Shown: positions 44,601-54,987 of the stretch, piece by piece
How positions within the stretch are numbered: position 1 is the first letter of the stretch
Layout of the letters: the number at the start of each line of letters is the position of its first letter
Source of the DNA: Roridomyces roridus
Lineage: Eukaryota > Basidiomycota > Agaricomycetes > Agaricales > Mycenaceae
DNA: 64,000 nucleotides
Reading direction: 5' to 3'
Assembly: GCA_029378245.1 (NCBI GenBank)
Contig: JARKIF010000020.1
Coordinates: 558,001 to 622,000, forward strand
The notes under the pieces: generated by a model
What the model was told of the DNA's origin: nothing
Database searches by the model: none
What the model saw: the letters and a program-made list of their open reading frames with translations, nothing else
Translations under genes and position numbers: made by a program

Positions 44601-45322
44601 AGCATCCCGAAATGCGCGATATACAGCATAATATTCTGCGTATGTTCTTGCGGAATGGGTTCAGATTTACTCAGCAGGGTGGCGCATATGGGACGGCCCT
44701 TCAAGCGGCTTGTTCCGGGGGCTCAGTCGAAGTGGTCTCCCTCCTCCTCGCACAGCATGCCGACGTCAATGCGCTTGGTGGGATATACGGTACAGCCTTG
44801 CAAGCCGCCGCAATCGAAGGCTCCATTGAGGTTGTGCAAATACTGCTCGACTCTGGAGCTCTTGTCAATCCGGTTGGTGGATATTATGGCACCGCGCTGC
44901 ACGCGGCGTCGTATCGGTCAGCAGACGTTGTTCGACTTCTCTTGGATAGGGGAGCCCCGGTGAACGCCGAAGCCGGGGACCTGCACACTGCGCTCCAGAC
45001 AGCGTGTAGCGTCGGAACCATCGAAATTGTGTCCCTCCTTCTCGAACATGGTGCGGATGTCAACTTGGTAGGCGGGTATCTTGGTTCGGCTCTTCAAGCA
45101 GCTGTGACTGCGGCATCCGAATCCGAGGCGCTGGCTATGGTTCGACTTTTGTTGGAACGGGGCGCAGTTGTCAACTTGCCGAGGGCTGGTAAGTATGGGA
45201 GTGCGTTGAATGCGGCCGAGAAGAAGGATTATGGGGAAATTGCGGAGCTGCTGCTAGCTCGTGGAGCGGAGAGACACGAGGATGATGAAAATCCCATACC
45301 GGAGTCGTGTGTCATAGCATAA
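41642..45322 (+). CDS. NACHT-ankyrin STAND protein (NLR-like)
   Basis: NLR-like signalling NTPase with three parts. The N-terminal helical region spans several small exons (LDVAISILDAFADITLNTPY, INTIGEVSEVLARGLEQVED, HRLNLFRDTFS). The NACHT core has LTSWLKPPNAGVSNQEAAKN and GTGRWLLHE, then Walker A GISGCGKTVL split by an intron (about 42583-42634), LAFFYFDTNNLEERTLIQFL, Walker B VYILIDALDESSERDEVL, LHVLLTSRPEVIRIMPEL and a winged-helix region (PTSLYDIYDRILDNID, KLAHSSVKEYVL). About eleven ankyrin repeats follow from about 44000 (for example TPLQAAALGGFEAVVLQLLD), one of them interrupted at EMRDIQHNILRMFLRNGF. About 1,100 residues in all. Such proteins mediate non-self recognition and regulated cell death in other fungi; that role here is inference. 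An ATG at 41612 is in frame and possible. Confidence 0.82.
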
Positions 45323-45639
45323 GTTTTGTACTTGAATAATCTTTCGTGTGCTCTGTACATGAAGCAAAAGAAGGCTAGTTGGGGTAGGGCGTAGTGTGCG
45401 TAATCGGTGCATGCTTTCAGATTGTGGTCCAGATTTCGGGGCTCGAGATGATCCCTGTGCTGGTCACTGTTAGTCACTCAATTGACTTGGACCCATCCAG
45501 TGCTTAGTCGGAAGTAAAAGAAATAAACGACCATTGATGGTAAGGGAACCCAACAAGCAATACAGTCGGTCTGACGGTCATCGAGTCGTGCAAGATGAAG
45601 GACATATGTAGCGTGCATTGCAAAGTTAACAATCAAACA
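45323..45639. other. Convergent 3' region, nothing recognised
   Basis: Short spacer between the convergent NLR-like and GH5-like genes; no element recognised. Confidence 0.4.
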
Positions 45640-47287
45640 TCACAAGGCCAAAGAAGCACTGAAATCAAACGGCGCGCTCGTAAGCTTGCCAGTGGCCTGC
45701 GCCAACCCCTCGATGGTACTCCAATCCGTGCCACCGACGTCAATCTGTGCCCCTTATCAGCTCTTCACATTTCGAAACGAGTATTGGCACGCACCTCATA
45801 ATCCTCACCCTGGTGGGGATCGGCATTGGTTATAAGCTGCCAGTAAAGCCACGGGACTTGATAGTTGTTGATCTTCTGGGCGTTGGAATTCAGGTTGGCC
45901 GTACGCCCACTCCCAACGAGCGAGCCCCATTCCTCGACGATTAGTTTCTTGCCGGCGGACTTGGCTTGACTAATCGCAGAAGGCATGTAGCTGTCATATC
46001 CGCTGCGGCAAGAGATCAAATTCGAAACAAGGGGAGGCATCCCGTACGTACTCTGTATAATCATGAATCGCCACGACGTCGATCGCACACGAGCTGCTAA
46101 AAAACGCGGATTGGACGCTCGCTCCGGCAGATCCTCCACCAGTGAAGATGAGTTGATTCTGTGGAACCGTTGGAAACCGAACTTTCAGAAAAGGTTTGAA
46201 CGCACCTTGTCTCCGACGTTGTTACGAATCTGGCGGTGAAGAGAAAAAGGGTCAGAATTTTGAAGTCAGTGGATGTGGGTCGATCGCGACAGAAACGCAC
46301 TTGCTGCGCCGCATTGCAAATCCAAGACAGATGGCTCGTATACAGCGACTGATCGAAAATCATCGGCCTTCAAGCGGGATGAATGAATATATCAGGCGGA
46401 AGGCGATGGAACCTACTCGTTCTGCGGTTCATAACCAAATATATGTCCGCCAAGCTCACTCCACGGTTGGTTCCCCAACAGCGCGTTCTTATGCCCGTTG
46501 AGGATATGCGTGATGCGCTGGTTGAAGTTGTTGATCGCAGCTGGTGCGGATCAGCGTCGGCGAAGGATTCAGAGAGCCAAAAGGGTAACCTGAGTTGGTG
46601 TAGAATCCACTCTCTCCGTATATCTGCTCGTAGATGTCCCCGCCTTTCAACGCATTGACTCCAAGGCGTCATTGGTGGATTAGAAAGATCACAAACGGTC
46701 GTTCACTCACCATCGTGCATGCCTGCAGAATGTCAGAGCCAATCGAGGAACGAAGCTGACGAGACATACCAATCAAAAGTTTGATTCCTGCATTGCACTT
46801 GCCGTTCAGGTCAAATCGCCAAGAGACACCAGGGGAGACTTACCCCGGTCGTGCGCATCCACCATGAGCTGGTCGATTCGATTCAACACAGTGTCGTCGT
46901 AGCTGCCGATACCCTTCGCTTCGAGATCCGGAACTATTGTTGAAAGACGAGTCGTGAGTAAGTTCAACAGAATCTAGAGCATACTTACCAGAAACGCTGT
47001 CGCTTGCTTTCTGCCCTGCTGCGAGCCCGGTAACCCACGTAGCAAGACCTACACGAGTCAAGGTCAATCCCAGGTCCGAAGGTAACTATACCTTCATCCC
47101 GGCGGCCTTCATCCCGTCGAGCAGAGCGTGCCGATCAGCGTCTGGGAGTGCCCAAGCGTAGTAATTCTACAATGAGCATGAGTTCGAACATTAACACATT
47201 TGAAGGTAAAAAACAGACATTAGACCCAGCAAAGCTACTCGCAGCGAGTGCTGAAGGTAGGAGCGGAAGGAGGAGGAGGAGCTTCAT
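45640..47287 (-). CDS. Secreted GH5-like hydrolase, paralogue 2
   Basis: Close paralogue of the gene at 29973-31629 with the same exon plan and strand. Signal peptide MKLLLLLPLLPSALA, then ASSFAGSN and YYAWALPDADR. Matching landmarks are LEAKGIGSYDDTVLNRIDQ, NALKGGDIYEQIYGESGFYT, AAINNFNQRITHILNGHKNA, FGYEPQNE (acid/base Glu), SSCAIDVVAIHDYT, GYDSYMPSAISQAKSAGKK, LIVEEWGSLVGSGRTANLNS (nucleophile Glu), WLYWQLITNADPHQGEDYEV and the end IDVGGTDWSTIEGLAQATGK...SASLAL. I count about ten introns; one (near 46544-46592) separates TNS from AAINNF. Notable difference: the acid/base region reads Y before EPQNE rather than L. Both catalytic Glu are present and no frame break was seen. TATA-like TTTAAATA near 47329-47336. 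Confidence 0.78.
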
Positions 47288-47337
47288 ATGCGTCGTTGTG
47301 GTGCGATATCCGAGTACTCATGGTGCGCTTTAAATAT

Positions 47338-48284
47338 GTTGCAGGTATGACGGTCGGCGGCACGGAGTAAAACATGTGCACGGAGATCCACAGTATTGAG
47401 CTCTGAAACACCCGCTGACACGGCGTGGATACGGGTAAATCGAAGGGTCGCTGGGCGGCGATGAGGATAGTGATCAGTTCCAGCGAGAAGCGCAGCCTGT
47501 AAAAAGATTGAAAGCCCTGGCCGCCATGGAAAGGGAAGATTATAATTACCAACGAGGGGCCAGGCCACATACGAGTCAAATAAGTACAATCGGTCCGTTC
47601 ATGGGTTCATCCAGGGAAACATGTACAGTCCCGCACTGAGGTGGAGTATGAACTGACTCTTGAGATGATGGTGGTAAGAGGCAAGACGTGATTTGAAACT
47701 CCGCCGCATACAACACGACCAATTTGATCCCGCTGATGGCCGAGTTGTCGGAGTCAAAACCGGTTGATCTTCAGGGTCAACACCGAGAACACCGAGCTCG
47801 GAAGGCCATCTGATTAGCGGAGCGTTTTACTCAACGGCGTCGGGCGCTGACATGCGTTGACTTCCTTCGCCACGCCCGTATGCAGGTGGTGCCGTCCGCA
47901 AGTCTCTTGAAGATATAATAGAGTCGAGTCCGAGACCTGGGAGTAAGTATGTGCTCTGCTGGTTTGCCAGTGGGTTCGGAGTGGTGGTTCAAGAAATGGA
48001 CCGCCGAGCCGAGCCAAGTGTTTGGTAGGAATAAAGAATATCCGGTTGAAGATCCGGGGATCCGTTGCCGTCTGTTGCCGTTCTTCAAACAAAACCATGG
48101 GGGTGCGTTTTCTGACGCCGCTGGAAAGGGGGGTTGGCGCAGATTGGGCGCAGATGGTGCCGTGGCTTGTTCCAGGTCTTGACTCTTCCAACTCGTGATC
48201 GCACTGCGCAGTGTGGATGAGTGTGGATGACCGCCTGACTGATATGAAATGATAACCGGATATGAAATGATTCTCAATCTGATG
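47338..48284. other. Intergenic, no supported gene
   Basis: The long minus-strand frame at 47814-48443 has no domain, no introns and many Arg/Ser/Thr; treated as chance. A short inverted repeat GGTTGA...TCAACACC occurs near 47761-47783. Confidence 0.4.
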
Positions 48285-48317
48285 CCCCGCATGATTTTTT
48301 TTGCTCACCCCGCGGGG
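48285..48317 (+). promoter_or_regulatory. Candidate CreA/Mig1 sites
   Basis: CCCCGC at 48285-48290 and the palindrome CCCCGCGGGG at 48308-48317 fit the 5'-SYGGRG-3' consensus of fungal carbon-catabolite repressors CreA/Mig1, in a closely spaced pair about 250 bp upstream of a Jen1-type transporter gene. Jen1 genes are glucose-repressed in yeasts and some moulds. Repression here is inference. Confidence 0.4.
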
Positions 48318-48504
48318 TACATGCCTTGGCAGGCCTTGGCTCTGGGGAACCTCTGCGTGTTTTTTTTTTTCCACTGCCGGGTTGTAGACAGTCCTCGTCG
48401 TACAATACGGGTATCCACGCAAATGGGATATCAAACCAGGCACAAATTATAATCCGATGGAAGTACGCGAGATCTGCGTGTTGGTGGATCTAATTGGAGC
48501 CGGG

Positions 48505-48512
48505 TATAAATA
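48505..48512 (+). promoter_or_regulatory. TATA box of carboxylate transporter gene
   Basis: TATAAATA 51 bp before the ATG at 48563. Confidence 0.5.
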
Positions 48513-48562
48513 GTAATCGCGGGCTCCAAACGTTCGCTCGAGTCTCTCACCCCGAAGAAACC

Positions 48563-50489
48563 ATGACCATCTTCTTCGCGCCCCTCCGCCTCCCGCCTCG
48601 TTCCACAGAGCCGCAAGAGTCCATCCTCAAGCAATTGGTCTCCCTCACCCCGCTCCAATGGGCTTTTTTCTGGGTCGGCTGGCTCGCATGGACTTGCGAC
48701 GCCATCGATTTCTTCAGCGTGTCCCTCAGCGTGACGGCACTCAGCGAACAGTTCGACAGGCCTACCACCAAGATCGTGCGTCCCTCCATCCGTCCTTTTG
48801 TGACTCGCTGCTCATTCGTCTTCACTAGACCCAAGCCATAACCCTCACACTCCTCTTCCGCTCCGTCGGCGCCGTCTTGTTCGGCGTCTTCTCTGATCGC
48901 TTCGGACGCAAGTGGCCACTGGTATTCAACCTGGGACTCGTTGCCGTCCTGGAGCTTGGAGCCGGTTTCACACAAACCTTCCGTCAATTCTTGGCCGTCC
49001 GGTCTCTCTTCGGTGCGTCTCCTCCCTCATTTTTATGCGGAAGCTCACGCCCACCAGGTATTGGAATGGGTGGAATTTGGGGCCTCGCAATCACCACCGG
49101 TCTCGAGAACCTCCCCGTTGGGCTCCGCGGCATCGCAAGTGGCGTGATGCAGCAAGGCTACGCGGTCGGCTATCTCTTCGCCGCATGCATCTCCCTCAAG
49201 CTTGTCCCGGCCGTCCCCGCCGGCTGGCGTGCACTGTTCTTTACCGCCTCCGGGATCAGCCTATTTGGTGCGGTCCTCCGTGCGCTTCTCCCCGAGAGCA
49301 CCGTATTCCGCCAGATGCGCGAGTCGGCCGAGGGGCATGGTGTTGTCAGTGAGGCGCAGAAGACGAAGCAATTTATGAAGAGCACGTGGGAGATGTTGAA
49401 GCAACATTGGGTGTTGGCGATTTATATGTGCTTGCTCATGACTGGTGCGTTTCACGATGACTTCTCGAGGGACGTTCTTTGGCTGATTGGCGTCCATCAT
49501 AGGGTTCAATTTCTCCTCCCACGGCTCGCAGGACCTCTACCCGACGTTCATGCACAACACCAAGGGATTCTCGACCCACACTGCGACTGTCGCGACCATC
49601 ATCGGCAACTGCGTGAGTCGTCCTTCTCCTACTTCGTCTTCAGTCTAATCAACTCGATTCCAAGGGCGCCATCGCCGGTGGTGCCGTTGCCGGATACTCA
49701 TCCCAGTACCTCGGACGGCGCATCACCATCATGTGCGTTCTCCCCCTTCCTCTTCATTGGCCCGTCAACTGACCTGCCTGTCGACAGAATCTTCACTCTC
49801 CTCATCGGGTGCTTCATTCCATTGTGGATCATCCCCAACAACTTCAGCTCCCTCGCCGCTGGTGCGTTCTGCGTGCAATTTGGCGTCCAGGGCGCTTGGG
49901 GTGTGGTGAGTCTTTTCTCATTCGCTCACTGTCGTTGTGTTTCTCATTCACGCACCAACACACATAGATCCCCATCCACCTAACGGAACTCTCGCCCCCC
50001 GCCTTCCGTGCGACATTCCCCGGCGTGGCGTATCAAATCGGTAACATGATCTCGTCGACGGCTGCTCAGATCGAAGCCAGTACGTAGCTCCCCCTCTTTC
50101 GCAAAGGACTTGACTGACACGCACGCAGCCGGCGGCAACAACTTCAAGAAACTCGTCAACGGCGTTGAAACTCCAGATTACGCCAAGGTGCAGGGAATCC
50201 TCATCGGTGTCGTCTGCGCCTTTGTTATTATGATGACTCTCATCGGGCCCGAGTTCGTATTTAAATTGCTCGCTCAATATTCCAGTTTGCTCACGCGAGG
50301 CCCCAACGCAGGAGCCACGGTTCGCACTTTGAGAAACACCGCGGTGCGTTCGATGAGAGTGGGGGCAAGGACGATGCGTACATTGACGGTGAGACTGGGG
50401 CTGAGGCTGGCAAGTCTGCGCGCGATGTGGAGGAGGGAGAGGGAGAGAAGGGAATTGAGGAGCGTAGGAGTAATGAATTGAAGGAATGA
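48563..50489 (+). CDS. Jen1-type carboxylate transporter (MFS)
   Basis: Plasma-membrane proton symporter of the major facilitator superfamily, lactate/pyruvate (Jen1) branch. After a short cytosolic start come LTPLQWAFFWVGWLAWTCDA and IDFFSVSLSVTALSEQF (helix 1 with the Jen1-type D), then LTLLFRSVGAVLFGVFSDRF and GRKWPLVFNLGLVAVLELG (MFS loop 2-3 G-x-x-x-D-R-x-G-R-K). Next are GMGGIWGLAITTGLENLP, a central loop with ESTVFRQMRESAEGH, NFSSHGSQDLYPTFM (the N-x-S-S-H-G-x-Q-D motif typical of Jen1) and PIHLTELSPPAFRATFPGVA (E-L-x-P). Eight or so introns. The last, with the less usual donor GTTCGT (about 50252-50311), joins IGPE to SHGSHFEKHRGAFDE. Polar C-terminal tail ...GIEERRSNELKE. About 500 residues, complete. 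Confidence 0.85.
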
Positions 50490-51285
50490 TTGAACATATA
50501 TGTACACTATATGATTTGTTGACTATGAATCGACGTGTTTCTGATCTTCTACTTGGTGGGAGAGCGCGTAGAGTGGAGAGGGACTGTTGGAGAGAAGGGC
50601 AGAGCTTACCCATGTTTAATGTAGCTTGAGACGGACGTTATGTACGCTGTTGTAAGGCGAAAGGAGATGCTTTATTGTGCTAGTACTCGCAGCTTTTACA
50701 TTTACACATCTCAGGCCTCAATCATGCAAAAACACACCTATAAAATCTCGCAAATCATCTCCAGAAATACTAGTCAAGTCAACTTCCTGATTCTAGACCT
50801 TGGATTGACATCCTCTTCACGTGATTTCCGAGCCGTGAAGCCGGAGGTGCAGCCATGGGACAGTTCCACAAGGAAATGGGTGCACGCATGCCACATGTAT
50901 GGCGAATGAACGCCGCATGCATGCCGTATGCATTGAATGGAATGCCAGGCCCTTTGCCCCCTGTGTGGTGTCCAAAGGAACGGGGGAGTTGGAAATATTA
51001 TATGTGAAATAGGATGAAATAAAGAGGTTGTAAACGGGGTATGCAGTGGTCACCGAGGCTTTGGTTGCCATCCAACAACAAACGCGCCCTCGATCCCTGA
51101 TGCACGATTGAGCTCACCGAGGGAGATTGGAGCTCGACTCCCCGCTTCCCCGACGCCCGTGTCGAGGGAAATCGGCGGTTTTTATGCATGCATGCGCAGT
51201 CGTTCAGTGCGCTCCACTCCAGTACGAATCTTCTAATCTGACCAGCCTCAGAGGGATACGGAACACCCCATCTATGTGCTATAAT
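50490..51285. other. Intergenic, no supported gene
   Basis: No gene or clear repeat. Contains GCATGC-rich stretches near 50885-50935 and 51184-51200. The duplicated promoter of the next gene starts near 51290. Confidence 0.4.
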
Positions 51286-51383
51286 ATTGGGTCTCGACGG
51301 GGGATATTCAATATCTTTTGCAATATCGGCATCTCATGCCGGGATGATGTGATCAATGATGACACCCAATACAAAAATATACC

Positions 51384-51391
51384 TGACGTCA
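51384..51391 (+). promoter_or_regulatory. CRE palindrome TGACGTCA, duplicated promoter
   Basis: Same bZIP-type site and position relative to the ATG as at 21444-21451; part of the segmental duplication. Confidence 0.4.
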
Positions 51392-51418
51392 CGAAATCAC
51401 TCCTGAACACGGACTCTC

Positions 51419-52426
51419 ATGACCACACCAGCGTTTCCCCGGGAACTGGAGCACAAAATCTTCGAGCTAGCCGCCTACAGCTACCCCCGATCCATCCCAA
51501 ACATCATCCTGGTCGCTCATCGGGTGAACATATGGTACGTCCTCCCCCTCGCTCTTCGATGTCTCTCAATTCCATCCAGGATCTACCCACTGCTCTTCCG
51601 CGTCATCGTACTCAGCTCCAACGTCGCATGCAGTGGACCCGACTCCCAAGCCTACCCTTACTCCAATCCCAAACAATACATGTCCATCCCCGCGCACATC
51701 CTGCGTGCAGGCCTCCGTGGCCTCTGCATTAGGTCCTCACCCTGCGAGGCAACGCAGTACATCCTCTCCGCCGCGTCCCACGTGCAAGATCTGTACATCG
51801 CCTCGCCACTCCCCATAGGTCCCGGCCCGAGATCGCTATTCCTGTCGACCCTGGGCAAGATGCCCCTCAAGCGCCTTTATTGCTCTCTCGACCACCTCTT
51901 CCCCACCAGAAATATCGATTTCATGCACCCGGTCTTTGTTCACCTGACGCACCTCGAGATATTTTCGCATACGGACACGACAAACCCGGCTATCCATGCT
52001 GGGCTGGCGATGATTCCGAATCTGACACATCTGGCGTTCAACGACGGCGGGTTTATTCCTTTCGCCGGGCGACTGCTCGAGACGTGCAAGTCTCTGCGGG
52101 TGCTGGTGCTCCTGAATGACGGAGAGCCTCTCGATTCGGAGCTCGATAACAATAATACCAACAGTGTCCTGGGAGCGGAGTTGGATGAACTCCGGCGGGA
52201 CGTGCGGTACGTCCGGATGGCGTGTTCGAAGTACCTAGCCGACTGGCGGATGGGTGCGATGACCGGCGGCGGTGATTATTGGGAGCGCGCAGAGGTGTTT
52301 ATCGAGAAGAGGAGGGCGGGGGAGGTTGATGGTGCGTTGGTCGCTTTTCTCTTTATGATTTTCAGCTAATCTTTCCTAGCCGGACAATACTGGATTGCAG
52401 AAGATGAGAGTTTGAACTCGGCGTAG
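51419..52426 (+). CDS. F-box-like protein, paralogue 2 (intact)
   Basis: Near-identical in sequence to paralogue 1 at 21479, with the promoter included in the duplication. Reading: FPRELEHKIFELAAYSYPR, PNIILVAHRVNIW, intron near 51536-51581, IYPLLFRVIVLSSNVACSG, AHILRAGLRGLCIRSSP, MPLKRLYCSLDHLFPTRNID, LTHLEIFSHT, MIPNLTHLAFNDGGF, LLETCKSLRVLVLLND, DELRRDVRYVRMACSKYLAD and GDYWERAEVFIEKRRAGEVD. A final intron (about 52329-52379, GTGCGT...CCTAG) leads to AGQYWIAEDESLNSA and a stop at 52424-52426. It carries a few extra residues (DNNNTNSV) relative to paralogue 1. About 300 residues. Because paralogue 1 lost its 3' end, this is the complete reference for the pair. Function unknown. Confidence 0.7.
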
Positions 52427-52545
52427 ACAGACGCTTTCCGCATTTCTCGGACAACTACGTTACGGAAAGACTCCATATATATGGACACCCAACGGATCGA
52501 TTGAGACATATTCACATGTACTTAGAATGCTTCATCGCAGGTGCG

Positions 52546-52594
52546 GGTTCGAATCCCGAGCTCCCATGTCACGATGCAGATACCGGTTTTTTTT
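52546..52594 (+). repeat. Pol III-type B box plus T-run
   Basis: GGTTCGAATCCC (52546-52557) is a perfect B box (tRNA T-arm), followed after about 30 nt by eight T residues (52587-52594), the layout of a pol III terminator. Upstream sequence does not fold as a tRNA. Consistent with a SINE or tRNA relic. Confidence 0.4.
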
Positions 52595-52685
52595 GTTAAT
52601 GGTGCCAAGAATGCCAAGGAACTACCAGAGTTGGACTGAAGTGGCAAGGTAGTGCAATTCTCATTGCCTTGAAGCTTCAAGCGTT

Positions 52686-54249
52686 CATCAGCAAAATCGC
52701 AGGTTCGTCTTTGGCGTCTTTGGCGTCTTGGCCAAGACATAGAAGACGGAAAAGACGTGACTTTGCCAAAGACGGCGTGTCTTGGCCAAGCTAAGTACAT
52801 TGCTTGGGAAGACAAATCCGTCTTGGGAAGACGGCGGGCATCTTGAGCAAGCAGCGAGTCTCTTCGTCAAGACACCCAGAAGACAGCTCTCAAGACACTC
52901 AGGTTCCCACAGAAGATGAAGGAAAAGACGCATATATTGATGTAACCGTTACAATGAATCAAGTATATACGGGGAGGGGAATGGAGGAACCCGCCGGTGT
53001 AACGAACGCAGGCAACGACACAGGATGGATCACGAGGGAGGAGGGAGTGGTAGTGGCCCAGTCGGTCTTTGTTTGTCGACCCCTGGCGGGTCTTGTACCA
53101 GTATCAGACACGACGGCAGCTTGAAAGATGAACGTCGTGGTAACGGCTTGAGGTTTGGCATGATGCAAATCTTGGAGGCCGGCCGACATCTCGAAGGAGG
53201 AGCGATCTTGATTAGCCACCAGATCTTGTGCATATACGTTCGTGACGGTGTACAGGGATTTGCGAAACGAGATTGTCGACGTTGAGTTCAGTGTGAAAAC
53301 GAGGACGGGGGATGTGCGGCGGGTAGGCAAGAGTCTGGAGGGTGAAGAGCGGCAAGGAGCGTGTGGAGCGAAGAAGGCGAGCTTCATTATGTGGGGGACG
53401 AAGGTGAGGGATATCCGGGTGAGCGGTCTTCACTCCGTCACTCTTTCTTCTTCGCTCTTTCTTCAAACGTGGGTCTTGCTAGCACGGGCACGCGATGTAG
53501 TAGGCGTGAGGTCGAGTGTGCGCCCTCCGAGCGGTTGCCGTCAGCGACAAAGCGACAGGTGGGGTCGGGAAGCGCACGAGCGGAGGCTATGGCAAGACGA
53601 GCGACGAGTTGGACGAGGGAAGGACGCGGGTGGTGGTGGGAAGAAAAAGAAAGAGATGCGACGTGGCGGAGTCACGCCATCCGTAACATGAGTCATCTCG
53701 GGGATTTGTGATCCGGGCGGAGTTTGAAGCACTTGAGAAACATTTTCTTCTCTTCCTCCTCCGACTTGGGTCCTCGACTGGTTCGCTCCCCGGTGTCCCT
53801 CCGATTCAAGACGGTCCCTTGTCATCGAGGGCCACCTCGTCGAGCTGCAGCCAACACCAAGCCGACACTTCACTGCCCTGGACAGCAGCGCACATCCCCA
53901 AGCTTCTGGATACAAGCAAGATACAAGACTCGCTATGAGAAGCCGATTCATGAAGGATATGCATTTGGTCCAGTCCGTATTGAATGTAATATATGCACAC
54001 TACTTTTTAAAAACTTAGATTTGTCTTCGCGTCTTTCGATGAAATTCCATCTTCAGAGAACTCGGATCGTCTTGGGCAGCTTGGAGACCAGATGTACCTG
54101 AAACACGAATCCTTCAAAGACAGATTATTATCGCCAAGCCATCCAAGACATCTTGCCCATGACCAAGATGCTGGAAGATGCCCGGCCAAGACAAAAGATG
54201 CCTCGTCAAGACAAAAGACGCCCAAGACAAACCCGTGATTTTGCTGATG
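52686..54249. mobile_element. 1.56-kb non-autonomous TIR DNA transposon
   Basis: The ends are terminal inverted repeats: both arms start CATCAGCAAAATC and agree at 32 of the first 36 positions (left 52686-52721, right 54214-54249 inverted). Just inside both ends are dense repeats of GTCTT and its complement AAGAC, including CTTGGCCAAG palindromes (52700-52900 and 54020-54235). Such arrays are typical of transposase-binding subterminal repeats. The core (about 52950-53950) contains open frames on both strands, the longest 149 and 142 codons, but none resembles a transposase. TT flanks both ends, too short to prove a target duplication. Family not assigned. Confidence 0.7.
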
Positions 54250-54459
54250 TTGATCACCTTCGGGGAACAGAACTAGTGGGCACTCGGTGGATGGGTTCTT
54301 GAACTAAAGCAGTTGCTTGGAAATTTTAATTTTTTTGTCCCTAGATAGTGCTTACAAACTTTAATTACTAACACTTCTACTTGTGGTTTGTCGGAGCGAG
54401 TTACGAGATACACCTGGACTCAGCTCAGGATTCTCTGTGCATGCAGCAGGCACCTCATA

Positions 54460-54600
54460 GGAGCTCCAGGTTTGATGCAGCCTTGGCTGAGCAGGCTTGG
54501 AGTTGTGGGTTTGACTCCCGCATCTCCCATCCTCGTGGTCGCATCCGGTCGGCATTTTTACTGATCTGAGGAGACTGCGGCCTGTAAAGTATCTAAATGG
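54460..54600 (+). repeat. SINE-like repeat, copy 1
   Basis: B-box-like GGTTTGACTCCC at about 54509-54520, then a conserved 34-bp block at 54555-54588 (TTTTTACTG, TCTGAGGAGACTGC, GCCTGTAAA in order) that recurs at 62567-62600 with two mismatches. A further B-box-like TGGTTCGATTCC lies at about 54692-54703. Together with the copy at 62.5 kb this defines a dispersed repeat family with pol III features. Confidence 0.5.
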
Positions 54601-54987
54601 GTAACCGGCATCGCTTCTACCGGTGCCCAGCCTGAAGACCCCCGTCCTGAATCGTGTCATGCACCCGACCTTTGTGCGATTTGCCGTGTCTGGTTCGATT
54701 CCATCCGGGCCCATCCCAGGTCCCTGTTTAACTTTTGCTGGTTCGCATCTTTGAACACTACCGGTAAGCGAAATAAAATCGCTGTCGCAATAGGATTTCG
54801 AGGTCATTCAAAGTCTTTCCGCTAAAGTGCTCCGTCGTAATATCATAAATACAAAGGTCCAAGAACGATTTCTACCACCGCCATGTCCAAGATCTATTTA
54901 TTTTAGCGTGCTCAACAATTCTCGAACGCCGCTTGAACCAGTTTGTCAAACATCGGAGTACCGAGTCCAGCTAAAAGAAAACGGTCA

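Noticed and set aside
47814..48443. 209-codon open frame on the minus strand
   Set aside because: Low-complexity, overlaps the transporter's upstream region and its candidate CreA sites, no family resemblance.
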